Shown: positions 45,840-54,825, counted from the stretch's first letter. The stretch is 64,000 bases of DNA from Saprospiraceae bacterium (GCA_020631355.1 JAHDHL010000017.1:44674-108673), one strand, 5' to 3'. Program-made: numbers and translations. Notes: generated from the letters alone by a model not told the origin.

Positions 45840-46784
45840 TAATCTGAATCGTATGGGGAGATTGAAGTAACTCCTGGTTACTTCTCCATCATGGATGGCA
45901 GGAATCCACTTGGGCATGGCGTTTACCACTTTTAATGCCTCCTCTGCTGTACCACAGCCTGCATCCCGTACGACTTCCACATCACTCAGACTCCCATCCT
46001 TTTCCACAATGAATCGGATAACACATGTTCCACTCAGACAGTTATTGGGAACAGTCGTGGGGAACTTCAAATGTAGGTTGATGAATTCAATTATCTTTTC
46101 GTCAGAACACTTTTTTCTCAATGCTTCTGGTTCATCCTCGCATCCTGGAAACCTGGCAGGAACATCAACAAGTACAGGAACTCCTTTTTTATAAGGTTTT
46201 GATTCGAACTTAGGTGGTGGCGGAGGAGGGGGAGGAATGGAATGGTCTTGGATTTTACGTTTGCGGTTGGTTGTGTCTTGATGCGGATTGAGTGAGAACT
46301 TTACAGGAACTGTATACTTCACATCAACGAATTTCCCCATCAGGGTTCCCGGAGAAAAATTAGGCATGAGTTGTAGCATCTTGACAGCCGCTTCCCCGCA
46401 TCCATACCCAATATCCCTCATGACTTCAAAATCCTCAAGACTTCCATCTTTCTTTACGGTAAATCGGACAATGACAGTACCTTCTTGTTTTGATTGTTTG
46501 GCCTGTTTGGGATATACTAGATGATCCCTGATGAATTGTATGAGTTTTTCATCAGAACAACGTTTTCGCTCACTTTTGGTGACTAAATGGTCACAACCTT
46601 GGAAGCTGGGTTGCTCCTGAGATGGATTCACCAAGATATCATCATAACGTGAGGAATCTCGTATCAGGTCGGATGAATCAACTACAATACCATTGTCAAC
46701 TGTATGATTATGAGATTCTTGCGCGCAGGAGTAGATGGTGCACAAGAAGTAAACAAGAAAGTATAGCATTAGTCTTTTCGTCAT
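45831..46784 (-). CDS. Protein with two tandem TonB C-terminal domains
   Basis: A 317-residue protein. Its N-terminus, [20 protein letters not shown], resembles a lipoprotein signal (lipobox IYSC) rather than a TonB inner-membrane anchor. Two copies of the TonB C-terminal fold follow. The first begins [32 protein letters not shown], and the second begins [31 protein letters not shown]. Each includes a VRF-V-KDGSL-D-EV-RD-G-GC pattern. A run of prolines (residues about 185-195) separates them. It may contact outer-membrane receptors or act as a structural relative of TonB; energy transduction is doubtful without a membrane helix. Confidence 0.85.
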   Translation of the reverse strand: MTKRLMLYFLVYFLCTIYSCAQESHNHTVDNGIVVDSSDLIRDSSRYDDILVNPSQEQPSFQGCDHLVTKSERKRCSDEKLIQFIRDHLVYPKQAKQSKQEGTVIVRFTVKKDGSLEDFEVMRDIGYGCGEAAVKMLQLMPNFSPGTLMGKFVDVKYTVPVKFSLNPHQDTTNRKRKIQDHSIPPPPPPPPKFESKPYKKGVPVLVDVPARFPGCEDEPEALRKKCSDEKIIEFINLHLKFPTTVPNNCLSGTCVIRFIVEKDGSLSDVEVVRDAGCGTAEEALKVVNAMPKWIPAIHDGEVTRSYFNLPIRFRLSE

Positions 46785-46840
46785 GACATCCAGCGTTTAT
46801 TGATAAGATGCGTGATGTCTCCGAAAAGGTGTGAGCTTAT

Positions 46841-47971
46841 TTACTCATTCAAGGGTTCCTCGCGTTCATATGTAAAGTTCCTGAGTGAGAATGCCCAGTT
46901 TTTATTGACGGCCTTGATAACTCCATCATCTGTTCTGAGCTTATTCTTCTTGTAGCTCTTGATGCTGGACAAATAATCCTGATAGGTGGATTCCACTTCG
47001 GCGTAATCTCCCAAATCCAATTGTTCATAAATACGCTTGAGGCCACCTTCCTTATCCTTGACGAATTCCTCGAATTTGATTTCAATCAGATTTTCCTTGG
47101 GAATGAGATGTTTGTGCGTGTTGAACGAATCATACATGTCCTGATAGATTCGAATCATTTGCGCATCAACCTCTTGTTCGACTTCGTCATGGAGTTGGAA
47201 GAAATTGATGACATCCCTATATAGCTTATAAGTAGAGGCATATACCTTATATGGATTCCTATAGATGTGAATGAACTTGGCATTAGGGAATTGCTCCAAT
47301 AAGTAAGGGATTCGGGCCGTATTGGGAGGGTTTTTCAGTACCAGCCTCTTACCACCGAAATTGAGTGTGGCAGCTTTTAGTAAATCCATATACCCCTTAT
47401 GCCACTTGGCCTTGTATTCATTGTCCTGTTCCAATCTCCCATATTGTTCCCAAGTTTTCCAATGGTCCTCCGGAGCAACCCACATATTATATACAGAATG
47501 CCCGCTTTGGCAAACCAATGCTAATTCTTCTTCCTGCGGAGAATGGATATCGATTTCCATATTGTCCATAGGCCGTTTCTTAGGCATGATGGTTTTGGCT
47601 ATGAATGCAAAGAAGCCAGAAGCCATGAATGAATGGGGAAACAAACCTTGCAGATAAGTGACATATCCGTGCCTGGGGTCCTTGCAGAGTAAATTGTGCA
47701 ACAATGTGGTACCACCTCTCCAATGACCAAGAATGAAAATAGGGGAATCATGAATGGCTGTTTCCTGGATTTTTTTACCCAAACGCATTCTTTCCCAAAT
47801 CCTAAAAGGAATACCAATCCATATGACCAAAGAACTGGTGAATATCCTAAAAAGATATTTTCCTTGTATCCTGTATCGGGTGAGATATTCCAGCCAGGTT
47901 CCTGTTCTACATCCAATGACTGAATTGACCCTAGTCTTATTGATGTTTTTCCGTTTGAAGCCTGTAGACAT
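46841..47971 (-). CDS. Sulfotransferase family protein
   Basis: About 376 residues from ATG 47971. It has the 5'-phosphosulfate loop IFILGHWRGGTTLLHNLLCKDP and the 3'-phosphate-binding segment FIHIYRNPYKVYASTYKLYRDV. KRLVLKNPPNTARIPYLLEQFP lies between them, and the order is normal for the family. This is the larger bacterial sulfotransferase type, with unknown substrate. The open frame extends to a TTG at 48031, but a TAACTTTG promoter element covers that codon, so translation most likely starts at 47971. It is outside the polysaccharide locus but could modify the same polymer. Confidence 0.85.
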   Translation of the reverse strand: MSTGFKRKNINKTRVNSVIGCRTGTWLEYLTRYRIQGKYLFRIFTSSLVIWIGIPFRIWERMRLGKKIQETAIHDSPIFILGHWRGGTTLLHNLLCKDPRHGYVTYLQGLFPHSFMASGFFAFIAKTIMPKKRPMDNMEIDIHSPQEEELALVCQSGHSVYNMWVAPEDHWKTWEQYGRLEQDNEYKAKWHKGYMDLLKAATLNFGGKRLVLKNPPNTARIPYLLEQFPNAKFIHIYRNPYKVYASTYKLYRDVINFFQLHDEVEQEVDAQMIRIYQDMYDSFNTHKHLIPKENLIEIKFEEFVKDKEGGLKRIYEQLDLGDYAEVESTYQDYLSSIKSYKKNKLRTDDGVIKAVNKNWAFSLRNFTYEREEPLNE

Positions 47972-48028
47972 GTTCTGTTTTGTTGGTTTTCCTTGATGAA
48001 AGTGGAATTGTGGCTTTTTAGGGAATGC

Positions 48029-48036
48029 CAAAGTTA
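48029..48036 (-). promoter_or_regulatory. -7 promoter element for the sulfotransferase gene
   Basis: Read on the reverse strand this is TAACTTTG, a perfect TAnnTTTG element. It places the transcription start near 48022 and supports the ATG at 47971, about 50 bases downstream, as the start codon. Confidence 0.55.
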
Positions 48037-48113
48037 ATGAAAAAAATATTAGCTCTTAATCCCTTGATTTACAGTATTCATAGAATAAAATGAAAGAAAA
48101 ATTTAAGGACTTT

Positions 48114-48139
48114 GTAACATTGTTATGTTCTGATTCGTC
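48114..48139 (+). promoter_or_regulatory. ECF-type promoter of the sigma/DUF4252 operon
   Basis: GTAACA (48114-48119) and CGTC (48136-48139) are separated by 16 bp. This is the layout of promoters read by ECF sigma factors (AAC-containing -35, CGTC -10). It lies just before the sigma gene, which suggests autoregulation. The predicted start is nearly at the ATG, so the second ATG at 48158 may be the one used. Confidence 0.6.
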
Positions 48140-48151
48140 GATGTATCGAAT

Positions 48152-48661
48152 ATGCACATGAAAGAATTCACACATACCGTCAATCAACTCAAGGATAGCC
48201 TTTATCGGTTTTCCCTACGCATTGTAGGGCGGACTGACGAGGCGGAGGATGTGGTACAGGAGGTATTCATCAAGTATTGGCAGAAAAGTAAGGAATTTGA
48301 GGCCGTAAGGAATATTGATGCAATGCTCATGAGGATGGTAAAGAATCTTTCCATAGATAAATTGAGGTCGAAGCACAGGGGCTTGGAAGAAATGGGCCAG
48401 GTGGCTGATTATAATTTCCAAACACCATCCCTTGATGCACAGACGGAAGCCAAGGATGCCTTGGATAGGATAGGCCAATTGTTGGAAGAAATGCCTGTCA
48501 AGCAGAGAATGGTCTTCCAATTAAGAGAAATCGAGGGAAAGACCTATAAGGAAATCGAAACCATTCTGGAAATTCCGGAAAATCAGGTCAAGGTGAATCT
48601 TTTCAGAGCAAGGAATTTTATCAAGGACGAATTATTGAAAGCGGATGCTTATGGATTATAA
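48152..48661 (+). CDS. RNA polymerase sigma factor, ECF type
   Basis: A 169-residue sigma factor: region 2 is LKDSLYRFSLRIVGRTDEAEDVVQEVFIKYWQKSKEF with DAMLMRMVKNLSIDKLRSKHRG. Region 4 is QLLEEMPVKQRMVFQLREIEGKTYKEIETILEIPENQVKVNLFRARNFIKDELL. It would read a small regulon, including its own operon if the GTAAC/CGTC promoter just upstream is its target. The anti-sigma-like gene overlaps its 3' end by 17 bp, and two DUF4252 genes follow. ATG 48158 (residue 3) is an alternative start. Confidence 0.94.
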   Translation: MHMKEFTHTVNQLKDSLYRFSLRIVGRTDEAEDVVQEVFIKYWQKSKEFEAVRNIDAMLMRMVKNLSIDKLRSKHRGLEEMGQVADYNFQTPSLDAQTEAKDALDRIGQLLEEMPVKQRMVFQLREIEGKTYKEIETILEIPENQVKVNLFRARNFIKDELLKADAYGL

Positions 48662-49130
48662 TGCTATACAAAATTTATTGAATCAATATTTCAAAGGGGA
48701 GACGTCCCTAGAGGAAGAAAACCAGCTGCGGCAATATTTCAATTCCACGAATGTGGATAAGCGATTGGTACATTTTCAATCCTTATTCCAGTTTACACAG
48801 AAAGAGAAAGGACTCCAATCCCCAACTCAGTTGGGGGCGACCATCCTAAAATCTGTCAAGGAGGGGAGAGTAATAGGTATGTCCTGGAAGAAATGGATGG
48901 CTGCAGCATGTATCATACTGGTTTCGGGGCTAGTGATTTGGAATTATACTCGCCAAGAAGAAAAGAGATATGCAGCAGTCAAGGAAATCCAAGACCCTGA
49001 ACTGGCTTACCAGATTACTAAGGAAGCCTTGATGTTGGTATCGAATAAACTCAATGATGGTGCTTCAAAAGCTGCGGATAAGGTGAAGAAAGTCAAGGAA
49101 ATGAATCGATTCGTAAAAGAGAAACGGTAG
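48645..49130 (+). CDS. Single-span membrane protein, probable anti-sigma factor
   Basis: A 161-residue protein with an N-terminal cytoplasmic segment, DYNAIQNLLNQYFKGETSLEEENQLRQYFNS, which resembles the short zinc-free anti-sigma beginnings of Bacteroidota. One transmembrane helix follows (KWMAAACIILVSGLVIW), then a periplasmic tail of about 70 residues ending in a basic amphipathic helix. Overlap with the sigma gene implies translational coupling and equal amounts. This arrangement is typical for an anti-sigma factor that holds its sigma at the membrane. The signal it senses is unknown. Confidence 0.78.
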   Translation: MLMDYNAIQNLLNQYFKGETSLEEENQLRQYFNSTNVDKRLVHFQSLFQFTQKEKGLQSPTQLGATILKSVKEGRVIGMSWKKWMAAACIILVSGLVIWNYTRQEEKRYAAVKEIQDPELAYQITKEALMLVSNKLNDGASKAADKVKKVKEMNRFVKEKR

Positions 49131-49220
49131 TACCCATAAAATGTATTGACTAGAATGGGCCCACTGGTCAGTTATCCCATTTAGCAACAAATATTTTTGA
49201 AGATTTTAAAATAGATCATA

Positions 49221-49727
49221 ATGAAAAAGCTATTAATTATTGGACTGATGATGAGTTGTTCAGTCATGGGATTTTCCCAAACGGATGCCATTTCGAAGTA
49301 CTTTGAAAAGTACATGGATGATGAGGATTTTACCGTTGTATATATCAGCGGTAGGATGTTCGGAATGTTTGCTGATATTGATGATGATGACAAGGAAGCC
49401 AAGGCTGCCATGAAAGGTATCAAAGGCTTACGCATCCTTTCTACGGAAAAGAATGCATTAGGCCTTTACAAGGAAGCCATCAAGAAATTCAATGTCAGTG
49501 AATATGAGGAATTGATGAAAGTCAGAAGTGGTAAGGAAAATGTCAATTTCTTCATTCGGGAAGAAGGTGATGTCATTAAAGAACTCCTGTTGTTGGTAGG
49601 AGGAACAGAAGCTGATTTTGTCATGCTGAGCTTCATTGGGGATATTGACCTTAAGAAAATTTCTGCCCTCTCGGAATCTATGGATATAGAAGGACTCGAA
49701 CATCTCGATGAAATCAACGAAAACTAA
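49221..49727 (+). CDS. DUF4252 domain protein
   Basis: A 168-residue exported protein with signal peptide MKKLLIIGLMMSCSVMGFSQ. The mature part shows DAISKYFEKYMDDEDFTVVYISGRMFGMFADI, KGIKGLRILSTEKNALGLYKEAIKKF, VNFFIREEGDVIKELLLLVGGTEADFVMLSFIGDIDLKKISALS. This is the DUF4252 pattern. The family is common in Bacteroidota downstream of ECF sigma/anti-sigma genes; its function is unknown. It is followed by a clear paralogue. It is probably periplasmic and part of the sigma regulon. Confidence 0.87.
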   Translation: MKKLLIIGLMMSCSVMGFSQTDAISKYFEKYMDDEDFTVVYISGRMFGMFADIDDDDKEAKAAMKGIKGLRILSTEKNALGLYKEAIKKFNVSEYEELMKVRSGKENVNFFIREEGDVIKELLLLVGGTEADFVMLSFIGDIDLKKISALSESMDIEGLEHLDEINEN

Positions 49728-49740
49728 CCTACACACCCAA

Positions 49741-49809
49741 CTCAAGTGCAGGAATCATATCTGATGTCCCAGTACTTGAGGCTTCATTATCATTGCGCTC
49801 CAGCGCAAT
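49741..49809 (+). repeat. Two hairpins between the DUF4252 genes
   Basis: CTCAAGT (49741-49747) pairs with ACTTGAG (49774-49780). A second, tight palindrome, ATTGCGCT/AGCGCAAT (49792-49809), follows. No T-run follows either one. They may regulate mRNA stability or relative expression of the two DUF4252 genes, or be an operator. Confidence 0.4.
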
Positions 49810-49835
49810 TCAATTTCAACTAAAATTAGAATATC

Positions 49836-50348
49836 ATGAAAAACATCATTATCGTGGCCATTATGGCCATAGCCCCCCTTATGTCTTTTGCTCAGAATAA
49901 GAGCATTGAAAATTTCTACAATAAGTACAAGGCCAAGGAGAATGTAACGGATATCAATCTCCAGGGTTGGGTACTGGAATTGGCAGCTACCTTTGCAGGT
50001 GAGGAATCAGGGGAAATCTTGGAAAAAATCACCAAACTCCGAGTATTGGTGGTAGGAGAGGGCAATGTGATACCCAATAATGAATACAACCAGTTGGTAC
50101 GTGAAGTACGAAAGGATTCCTTTGAGGAATTGATTCAGTTCAAGGATGGGAATGACAAGGTGGATATCATGTTGAGGGAAAAGGGAGATAAGATTACCAA
50201 TGTACTCCTGATAGCAAGGGGAGCGGATGGTTTCATCATGTTGAGTCTGGAAGGGAATATGGATTGGAACGACCTGAAGTCACTGGAAATAGATGTTGAG
50301 GGAGCCGAACACCTGAACAAGATTCCGGATGATAGGCCAAGAGCTTAA
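49836..50348 (+). CDS. DUF4252 domain protein, second copy
   Basis: A 170-residue paralogue of the previous gene, with signal peptide MKNIIIVAIMAIAPLMSFAQ and the same order of segments: IENFYNKYKAKENVTDINLQGWVLELAATF, LRVLVVGEGNVIPNNEYNQLVREV, VDIMLREKGDKITNVLLIARGADGFIMLSLEGNMDWNDLKSLEID. It lies in the same operon. A strong terminator 12 bp after the stop closes the operon. The two copies probably act together; the function is unknown. Confidence 0.87.
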   Translation: MKNIIIVAIMAIAPLMSFAQNKSIENFYNKYKAKENVTDINLQGWVLELAATFAGEESGEILEKITKLRVLVVGEGNVIPNNEYNQLVREVRKDSFEELIQFKDGNDKVDIMLREKGDKITNVLLIARGADGFIMLSLEGNMDWNDLKSLEIDVEGAEHLNKIPDDRPRA

Positions 50349-50360
50349 ATGAATGATTGG

Positions 50361-50396
50361 AAAGCGATGATGTCATCACATCATCGCTTTTCTTTT
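50361..50396 (+). terminator. Terminator of the sigma/DUF4252 operon
   Basis: AAAGCGATGATG (50361-50372) pairs with CATCATCGCTTT (50379-50390) over a 6-base loop, followed by TCTTTT. Confidence 0.85.
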
Positions 50397-50440
50397 GGGG
50401 TGGCCCCGGAATTCGTATCTTCCAAAATCAAATATAAGAT

Positions 50441-51886
50441 ATGTCCGAATTCAGAATGCTAATCCTTGTTGCCATCCTTTTTTGCTATTCCTGCCAAAGT
50501 GATACGACAACAATCCAGATACCCTCAGGAGAAACAGAAATCTCAAATGATGAATTATTGAAAATCCTCGGGGAGGGCTACTTGTATGGTTATCCATTGG
50601 TATTGATGGATATTACTAAGAATGTTACTACAAATGTGGAAGTACCTGATGAGTTGAGGCCATTGGCTCCTACGAATCAATTGGGTCATTTTCGGATTTT
50701 TCCCGATCATACCCTTACTGCTATCGTCAAACCCAATGTGGATACCTACTATTCCATTTCTTGGTTGGACTTGAGCAAGGGGCCGCAGGTTTTGTCAATG
50801 CCTGCTACGGATAGGTATTACGTCTTACCGTTTTATGATGCCTACTCGAATGTCTTTGCTTCCTACGGAACCCGAACCAATGGTACCGTTGATGGAACGG
50901 AAGCCCTGACTTTTCTTATAACTGGCCCTGACTGGAAAGGCGAATTGCCTGATAGTATGATTCATGTCCAATCACCCACCGAAATAGCATGGATGATAGG
51001 ACGAGTTCAGGTGAATTCCAAGGAAGATGGGGCCACAAAGGTCAGGGATATCCAAGATGCCATGTCCTTGGTTCCCTTGGATGCCTATGGGAATGATTCA
51101 TACGAATTCGAAAAGGGAATGGTTAATGATGCTTATCGCGATATTATTCCTGTAAAGGCCATTCAGGAATTGGATGTCAATGAATATTTCAATCGCATGT
51201 CCATGTTGATGAAAGATTATCCACCTCCATCAAGGGATTCGGCTATAATCAGGAAATTAAAACGGATTGGTTTTGTTCCGGGAGAACCGTTCCATGTCAG
51301 TTCCGACCAGTTCATATTGAGAATGAAACTGAATAAGTTACCTGGGTTCATTCACCAAAAATTGGAAGAACGAAGACTTACTCCTGATAAGACCGCATTG
51401 GAAAATGGTTGGATGGTCGTAACGGATGGTATCGGAGAGTATGGTATTGATTACCCAAGGAGAGCCTATATCGGTTTTATAGGTTTGGGGGCGTGCATTC
51501 CTGAGGATGCCATTTATCCCAATTGTTCATTTGATGTGAATGGGAATGCATTGGATGCCAGGAAAAAATATACCATGCACTTTGAACCCGACCAAATACC
51601 TCCTGTCAATGCGTTTTGGTCCTTGACGGCCTATAATGAGGATGAGTTCTTGATTGAGAATGAAATCAATCGCTTTTCCTTAGGAGATAGGGATGACCTA
51701 CAATTCAATGACGACGGCTCGTTGGATTTATATATACAACATGAGGCACCCTCCAAGGAGAAGATGTCCAATTGGTTACCCATCACTGAAAAAGGTCCTT
51801 TTTATCTTACGATGCGACTATATTGGTCCAAGGAAGAAGTTCTGAATGGCGATTGGAAAATTCCGGGAGTCCAGCCTTTGGACTAA
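50441..51886 (+). CDS. DUF1254/DUF1214 domain lipoprotein
   Basis: A 481-residue protein with a lipoprotein signal ending LFCYSC. The N-terminal DUF1254 region has EGYLYGYPLVLMDITKN, NQLGHFRIFPDHTLTAIVKPNVDTYYSISWLDLSKGP and YYVLPFYDAYSNVFASYGTRT. The C-terminal DUF1214 region has RRAYIGFIGLGACIPEDAIYPNCSFDVNGNALDARKKYTMHFEPDQIPPVNAFWSLTAYN. The biochemical role of this two-domain family is not established. It is probably at a membrane surface. Its last 4 bp overlap the convergent upp gene. Confidence 0.88.
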   Translation: MSEFRMLILVAILFCYSCQSDTTTIQIPSGETEISNDELLKILGEGYLYGYPLVLMDITKNVTTNVEVPDELRPLAPTNQLGHFRIFPDHTLTAIVKPNVDTYYSISWLDLSKGPQVLSMPATDRYYVLPFYDAYSNVFASYGTRTNGTVDGTEALTFLITGPDWKGELPDSMIHVQSPTEIAWMIGRVQVNSKEDGATKVRDIQDAMSLVPLDAYGNDSYEFEKGMVNDAYRDIIPVKAIQELDVNEYFNRMSMLMKDYPPPSRDSAIIRKLKRIGFVPGEPFHVSSDQFILRMKLNKLPGFIHQKLEERRLTPDKTALENGWMVVTDGIGEYGIDYPRRAYIGFIGLGACIPEDAIYPNCSFDVNGNALDARKKYTMHFEPDQIPPVNAFWSLTAYNEDEFLIENEINRFSLGDRDDLQFNDDGSLDLYIQHEAPSKEKMSNWLPITEKGPFYLTMRLYWSKEEVLNGDWKIPGVQPLD

Positions 51887-52533
51887 TCCTGCAATTTTTC
51901 TCCATATGCCAAATCTCCAGCGTCTCCTAAACCGGGAACGATATAGGAACGGGCAGTGAGTTCCTCATCCAAGGCTCCCAGCCAGATGTGGGCCTTGGGG
52001 AAGATTCTTCTCACATGGTCCACTCCATCCATTGCGGCAATGGCTGAAGCGACATGCACTGCCTTGGGTTTTCCATATCTCAATAACTCCTTGAGGGTAG
52101 TGACCACGGATGCTCCCGATGCCAGCATCGGGTCGGCAATAATCAATGTGGAACCCTCAAGATTGGGACAGGATACATATTCTAGCTTGATTTCGAATGT
52201 TCCATCCTTATGATGTCTACGGTAAGCAGAAACGAATGCATTATCCGCATCGTCAAATATATTGAGCATTCCTTGGTGCATCGGTAATCCGGCCCTAAGG
52301 ATAGTGCCCAATACGATGTGTTCCTTAGGAACAGATGAAATGGCAATACCAAGTGGGGTTTCCACTTCCACTTCTTCATACTCGAAGGTCTTACTGATTT
52401 CATAGGCCAGGATTTCTCCTATGCGTTCCATGTTCCTACGGAAGCGCATACGATCACTTTGAATCTCCACACTTCGCAATTCCGCAACAAACTTATTAGC
52501 TATCGTATCCTTTTCACTCAGATTGAAAGTCAT
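51883..52533 (-). CDS. upp: Uracil phosphoribosyltransferase
   Basis: A 216-residue protein with the Upp pattern: the N-terminal segment TIANKFVAELRSVEIQSDRMRFRRNMERIGEILAYEIS, then VLGTILRAGLPMHQGMLNIFDDADNAFVSAYR. The PRPP-binding stretch STLIIADPMLASGASVVTTLKELL follows, and the C-terminal YIVPGLGDAGDLAYGEK. It salvages uracil with PRPP to UMP in the cytoplasm. It lies 114 bp after metF on the same strand and probably has its own promoter, although no strong TAnnTTTG was found. Confidence 0.95.
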   Translation of the reverse strand: MTFNLSEKDTIANKFVAELRSVEIQSDRMRFRRNMERIGEILAYEISKTFEYEEVEVETPLGIAISSVPKEHIVLGTILRAGLPMHQGMLNIFDDADNAFVSAYRRHHKDGTFEIKLEYVSCPNLEGSTLIIADPMLASGASVVTTLKELLRYGKPKAVHVASAIAAMDGVDHVRRIFPKAHIWLGALDEELTARSYIVPGLGDAGDLAYGEKLQD

Positions 52534-52647
52534 CTGTACTGCCGTTTTTATTTACAATCCTCAAACAACTTCAATATAGGGAATGAAAATTAGATTAAAT
52601 CCTCATCACTATAAATTATTCAAGATAAATGAAGGTGTTAATGATAG

Positions 52648-53604
52648 CTAGAATACCTCAGAACAGATTTTCTTGATGGTTTTCGTATCTCCCATGGTGT
52701 AATAATGGAGGCAAGGTGCTCCTTTGGCTTTCAGTTCCTTGGATTGTTGGATACACCATTCGATACCTACTTCCCTGAATGCTTCCTTGTCGTCCTTGTT
52801 CTTTTCCAATTCCTTAATCAAAGGTAGTGGTAGATTCACATAGAATAATCTCGGTAAGGAACGGAGTTGGCCTTTTTTGGTAATGGGTTTCAATCCCGGA
52901 ACAATAGGAACATCAATTCCGATGGCCCTGCACTTATCTACGAATTGGAAGTATTTCTCATTATCAAAAAACATTTGAGTCACGATATAATCCGCACCGG
53001 CATCAATCTTGGCCTTGAGGTATTCCAGATCCAAATCGAAATTGGGACATTCGAAATGCTTTTCAGGATATCCTGCCACACCAATACAAAAATCAGTCTT
53101 ACTACCATCTACGATATAGGTATCTAGGTAGTTTCCCTTGTTCATACCATCGATTTGCTTGACTAGGTCAATAGCATATTCATGCCCCCCATCCTCTGCG
53201 ATGAATCGGCCATCGAATTTTCTTGCATCACCCCGTAATGCCAGTACATTCTGTATGCCCAGGAAATTCAAATCAATAAGGGCATTCTCTGTATCCTCCT
53301 TGGTAAAACCTCCACAGATAAGGTGAGGAACCGCATCTATTTTGTATCGATGCATGATGGATGCACAGATGCCTACCGTTCCCGGACGTTTGCGAATAGC
53401 CGTTTTTTCGTAATAGCCACTCGGCCTTTTCTTATAGATATATTCTTCCCTGTGATAAGTGACATCCACGAATGGAGGTTTGAATTCCATCAGTGGGTCG
53501 AGTGTATCAAATATGGCTTTCATACTGCCTCCTTTCAATGGAGGCAGTACTTCGAATGATATATGTGTCTTTCCTTCTTCCTTAAAATACTCTGTTACTT
53601 TCAT
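52648..53604 (-). CDS. metF: 5,10-methylenetetrahydrofolate reductase
   Basis: A 318-residue MetF-like flavoprotein: HISFEVLPPLKGGSMKAIFDTL at the N-terminus, with FVDVTYHREE, VPHLICGGFTKEDTENALIDLNFLGIQNVLALRGDARK, ADYIVTQMFFDNEKYFQFVDKC and IPIVPGLKPITKKGQL-type segments. It makes 5-methyltetrahydrofolate for methionine synthesis. It lies 27 bp after the trans-sulfuration gene, and both are downstream of a SAM-I riboswitch, which matches its pathway. Confidence 0.95.
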   Translation of the reverse strand: MKVTEYFKEEGKTHISFEVLPPLKGGSMKAIFDTLDPLMEFKPPFVDVTYHREEYIYKKRPSGYYEKTAIRKRPGTVGICASIMHRYKIDAVPHLICGGFTKEDTENALIDLNFLGIQNVLALRGDARKFDGRFIAEDGGHEYAIDLVKQIDGMNKGNYLDTYIVDGSKTDFCIGVAGYPEKHFECPNFDLDLEYLKAKIDAGADYIVTQMFFDNEKYFQFVDKCRAIGIDVPIVPGLKPITKKGQLRSLPRLFYVNLPLPLIKELEKNKDDKEAFREVGIEWCIQQSKELKAKGAPCLHYYTMGDTKTIKKICSEVF

Positions 53605-53631
53605 CTTCTGTTTTGTCAGGCCACTTTTTCC

Positions 53632-54825
53632 TTAGGAAAGGGTAGCGGCAGTTTCCCTTGTTGTATCAGTAAGGCGCTGGGCCTTGATCAGTTCGAATGT
53701 TTGTTCCAAATCCTGAATCAAATCAGTGGCATCCTCGATTCCTAGGGATAACCTTACCAAGGAATCCTGTATACCTGCTTTGTGTTTGATTTCCTTGGGT
53801 GTCGATTTATGCGTCATCGTTGCTGGGTGACAGATTAGGCTCTTGAGTCCACCTAGGCTTTCAGCCAGTTTGAAATATCGGGTAGAACTCACGAATTGTT
53901 TTGCGTGTTCGATGGTGTCCTCCTTAAAGGAGAATGAAACCATAGCACCAAAACCATTTTGCTGTTCCTTGGCAATGTGATGATTCTGATGTTGTTCCAA
54001 TCCCGGATAGTAAACCTTATCCACGAGTTCATGGTTGACAAGAAATCGTGCAATTTTCAATGCATTGTCACTTTGTTGTCTAATCCTCAGCGGAAGGGTT
54101 TGGATCCCTCTGATGGTCAGCCAACTATCGAATGGCCCCAGTATCGCTCCTGATGCATTCTGGTGGAATTTGATTTCCTTTGCCAATTCCTCATGATTCA
54201 CAACTACGGCACCAGCGATTACATCCGAATGTCCGGCCAGATACTTAGTGGCACTATGAACCACGATATCCGCACCCAGTTGGATGGGTTTCTGAAGATA
54301 TGGGCTGCAGAATGTATTATCCACAACAAGTAATGCATCATACTGATGACTAATGGTTGCAATCTTTCGGATATCCGCAATCTTCAATGTCGGATTGGTG
54401 GGTGTTTCCAACCAGACCAACCGGGTTTTATCACTAATGTGATACAACACATTTTCCGCATCACACATGTCAACATACTTGACCGTTATCCCAAATTTTC
54501 GATATACCTTTTCGAACATCCTGAACGAGCCACCATAAATATCCTCTACTGCTAGGATTTCATCCCCGGTTTGTAATAATTTCAGAATTCCATCAATGGC
54601 AGCAAGACCACTGGAATAAGCAAACCCTGCTACTCCACCCTCTAATTCAGCCAATAAATTTTCCAATTGTCTCCTGGTCGGATTATTGGAACGGGAATAG
54701 TCGAATCCCTTGTTGACTCCTGGCGCATCCTGAACAAAAGTGGATGTTTGGTAAATGGGTGTGGAAATGGCACCTGTCAATGGATCTTCTTTCAACGTGT
54801 GAATGAACTGAGTTAATTCCTGCAT
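53632..54825 (-). CDS. Cys/Met metabolism PLP enzyme (cystathionine gamma-synthase or lyase)
   Basis: A 397-residue PLP enzyme: PIYQTSTFVQDAPGVNKGFDYSRSNNPTRRQLENLLAELEGG, then LVWLETPTNPTLKIADI, and the Schiff-base lysine region VVHSATKYLAGHSDVIAGAVV. The C-terminal SLGGLKSLICHPATMTH is also typical of the family. It acts between cysteine, cystathionine and homocysteine. Synthase (MetB) and lyase cannot be separated by eye, but its place behind a SAM-I riboswitch and before metF favours methionine synthesis. It starts 72 bp after the riboswitch terminator. Confidence 0.9.
   Translation of the reverse strand: MQELTQFIHTLKEDPLTGAISTPIYQTSTFVQDAPGVNKGFDYSRSNNPTRRQLENLLAELEGGVAGFAYSSGLAAIDGILKLLQTGDEILAVEDIYGGSFRMFEKVYRKFGITVKYVDMCDAENVLYHISDKTRLVWLETPTNPTLKIADIRKIATISHQYDALLVVDNTFCSPYLQKPIQLGADIVVHSATKYLAGHSDVIAGAVVVNHEELAKEIKFHQNASGAILGPFDSWLTIRGIQTLPLRIRQQSDNALKIARFLVNHELVDKVYYPGLEQHQNHHIAKEQQNGFGAMVSFSFKEDTIEHAKQFVSSTRYFKLAESLGGLKSLICHPATMTHKSTPKEIKHKAGIQDSLVRLSLGIEDATDLIQDLEQTFELIKAQRLTDTTRETAATLS

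Noticed and set aside
47972..48031. TTG at 48031 as the start of the third sulfotransferase
   Set aside because: It lies within the TAACTTTG promoter element, upstream of the expected transcription start; ATG 47971 is used instead.
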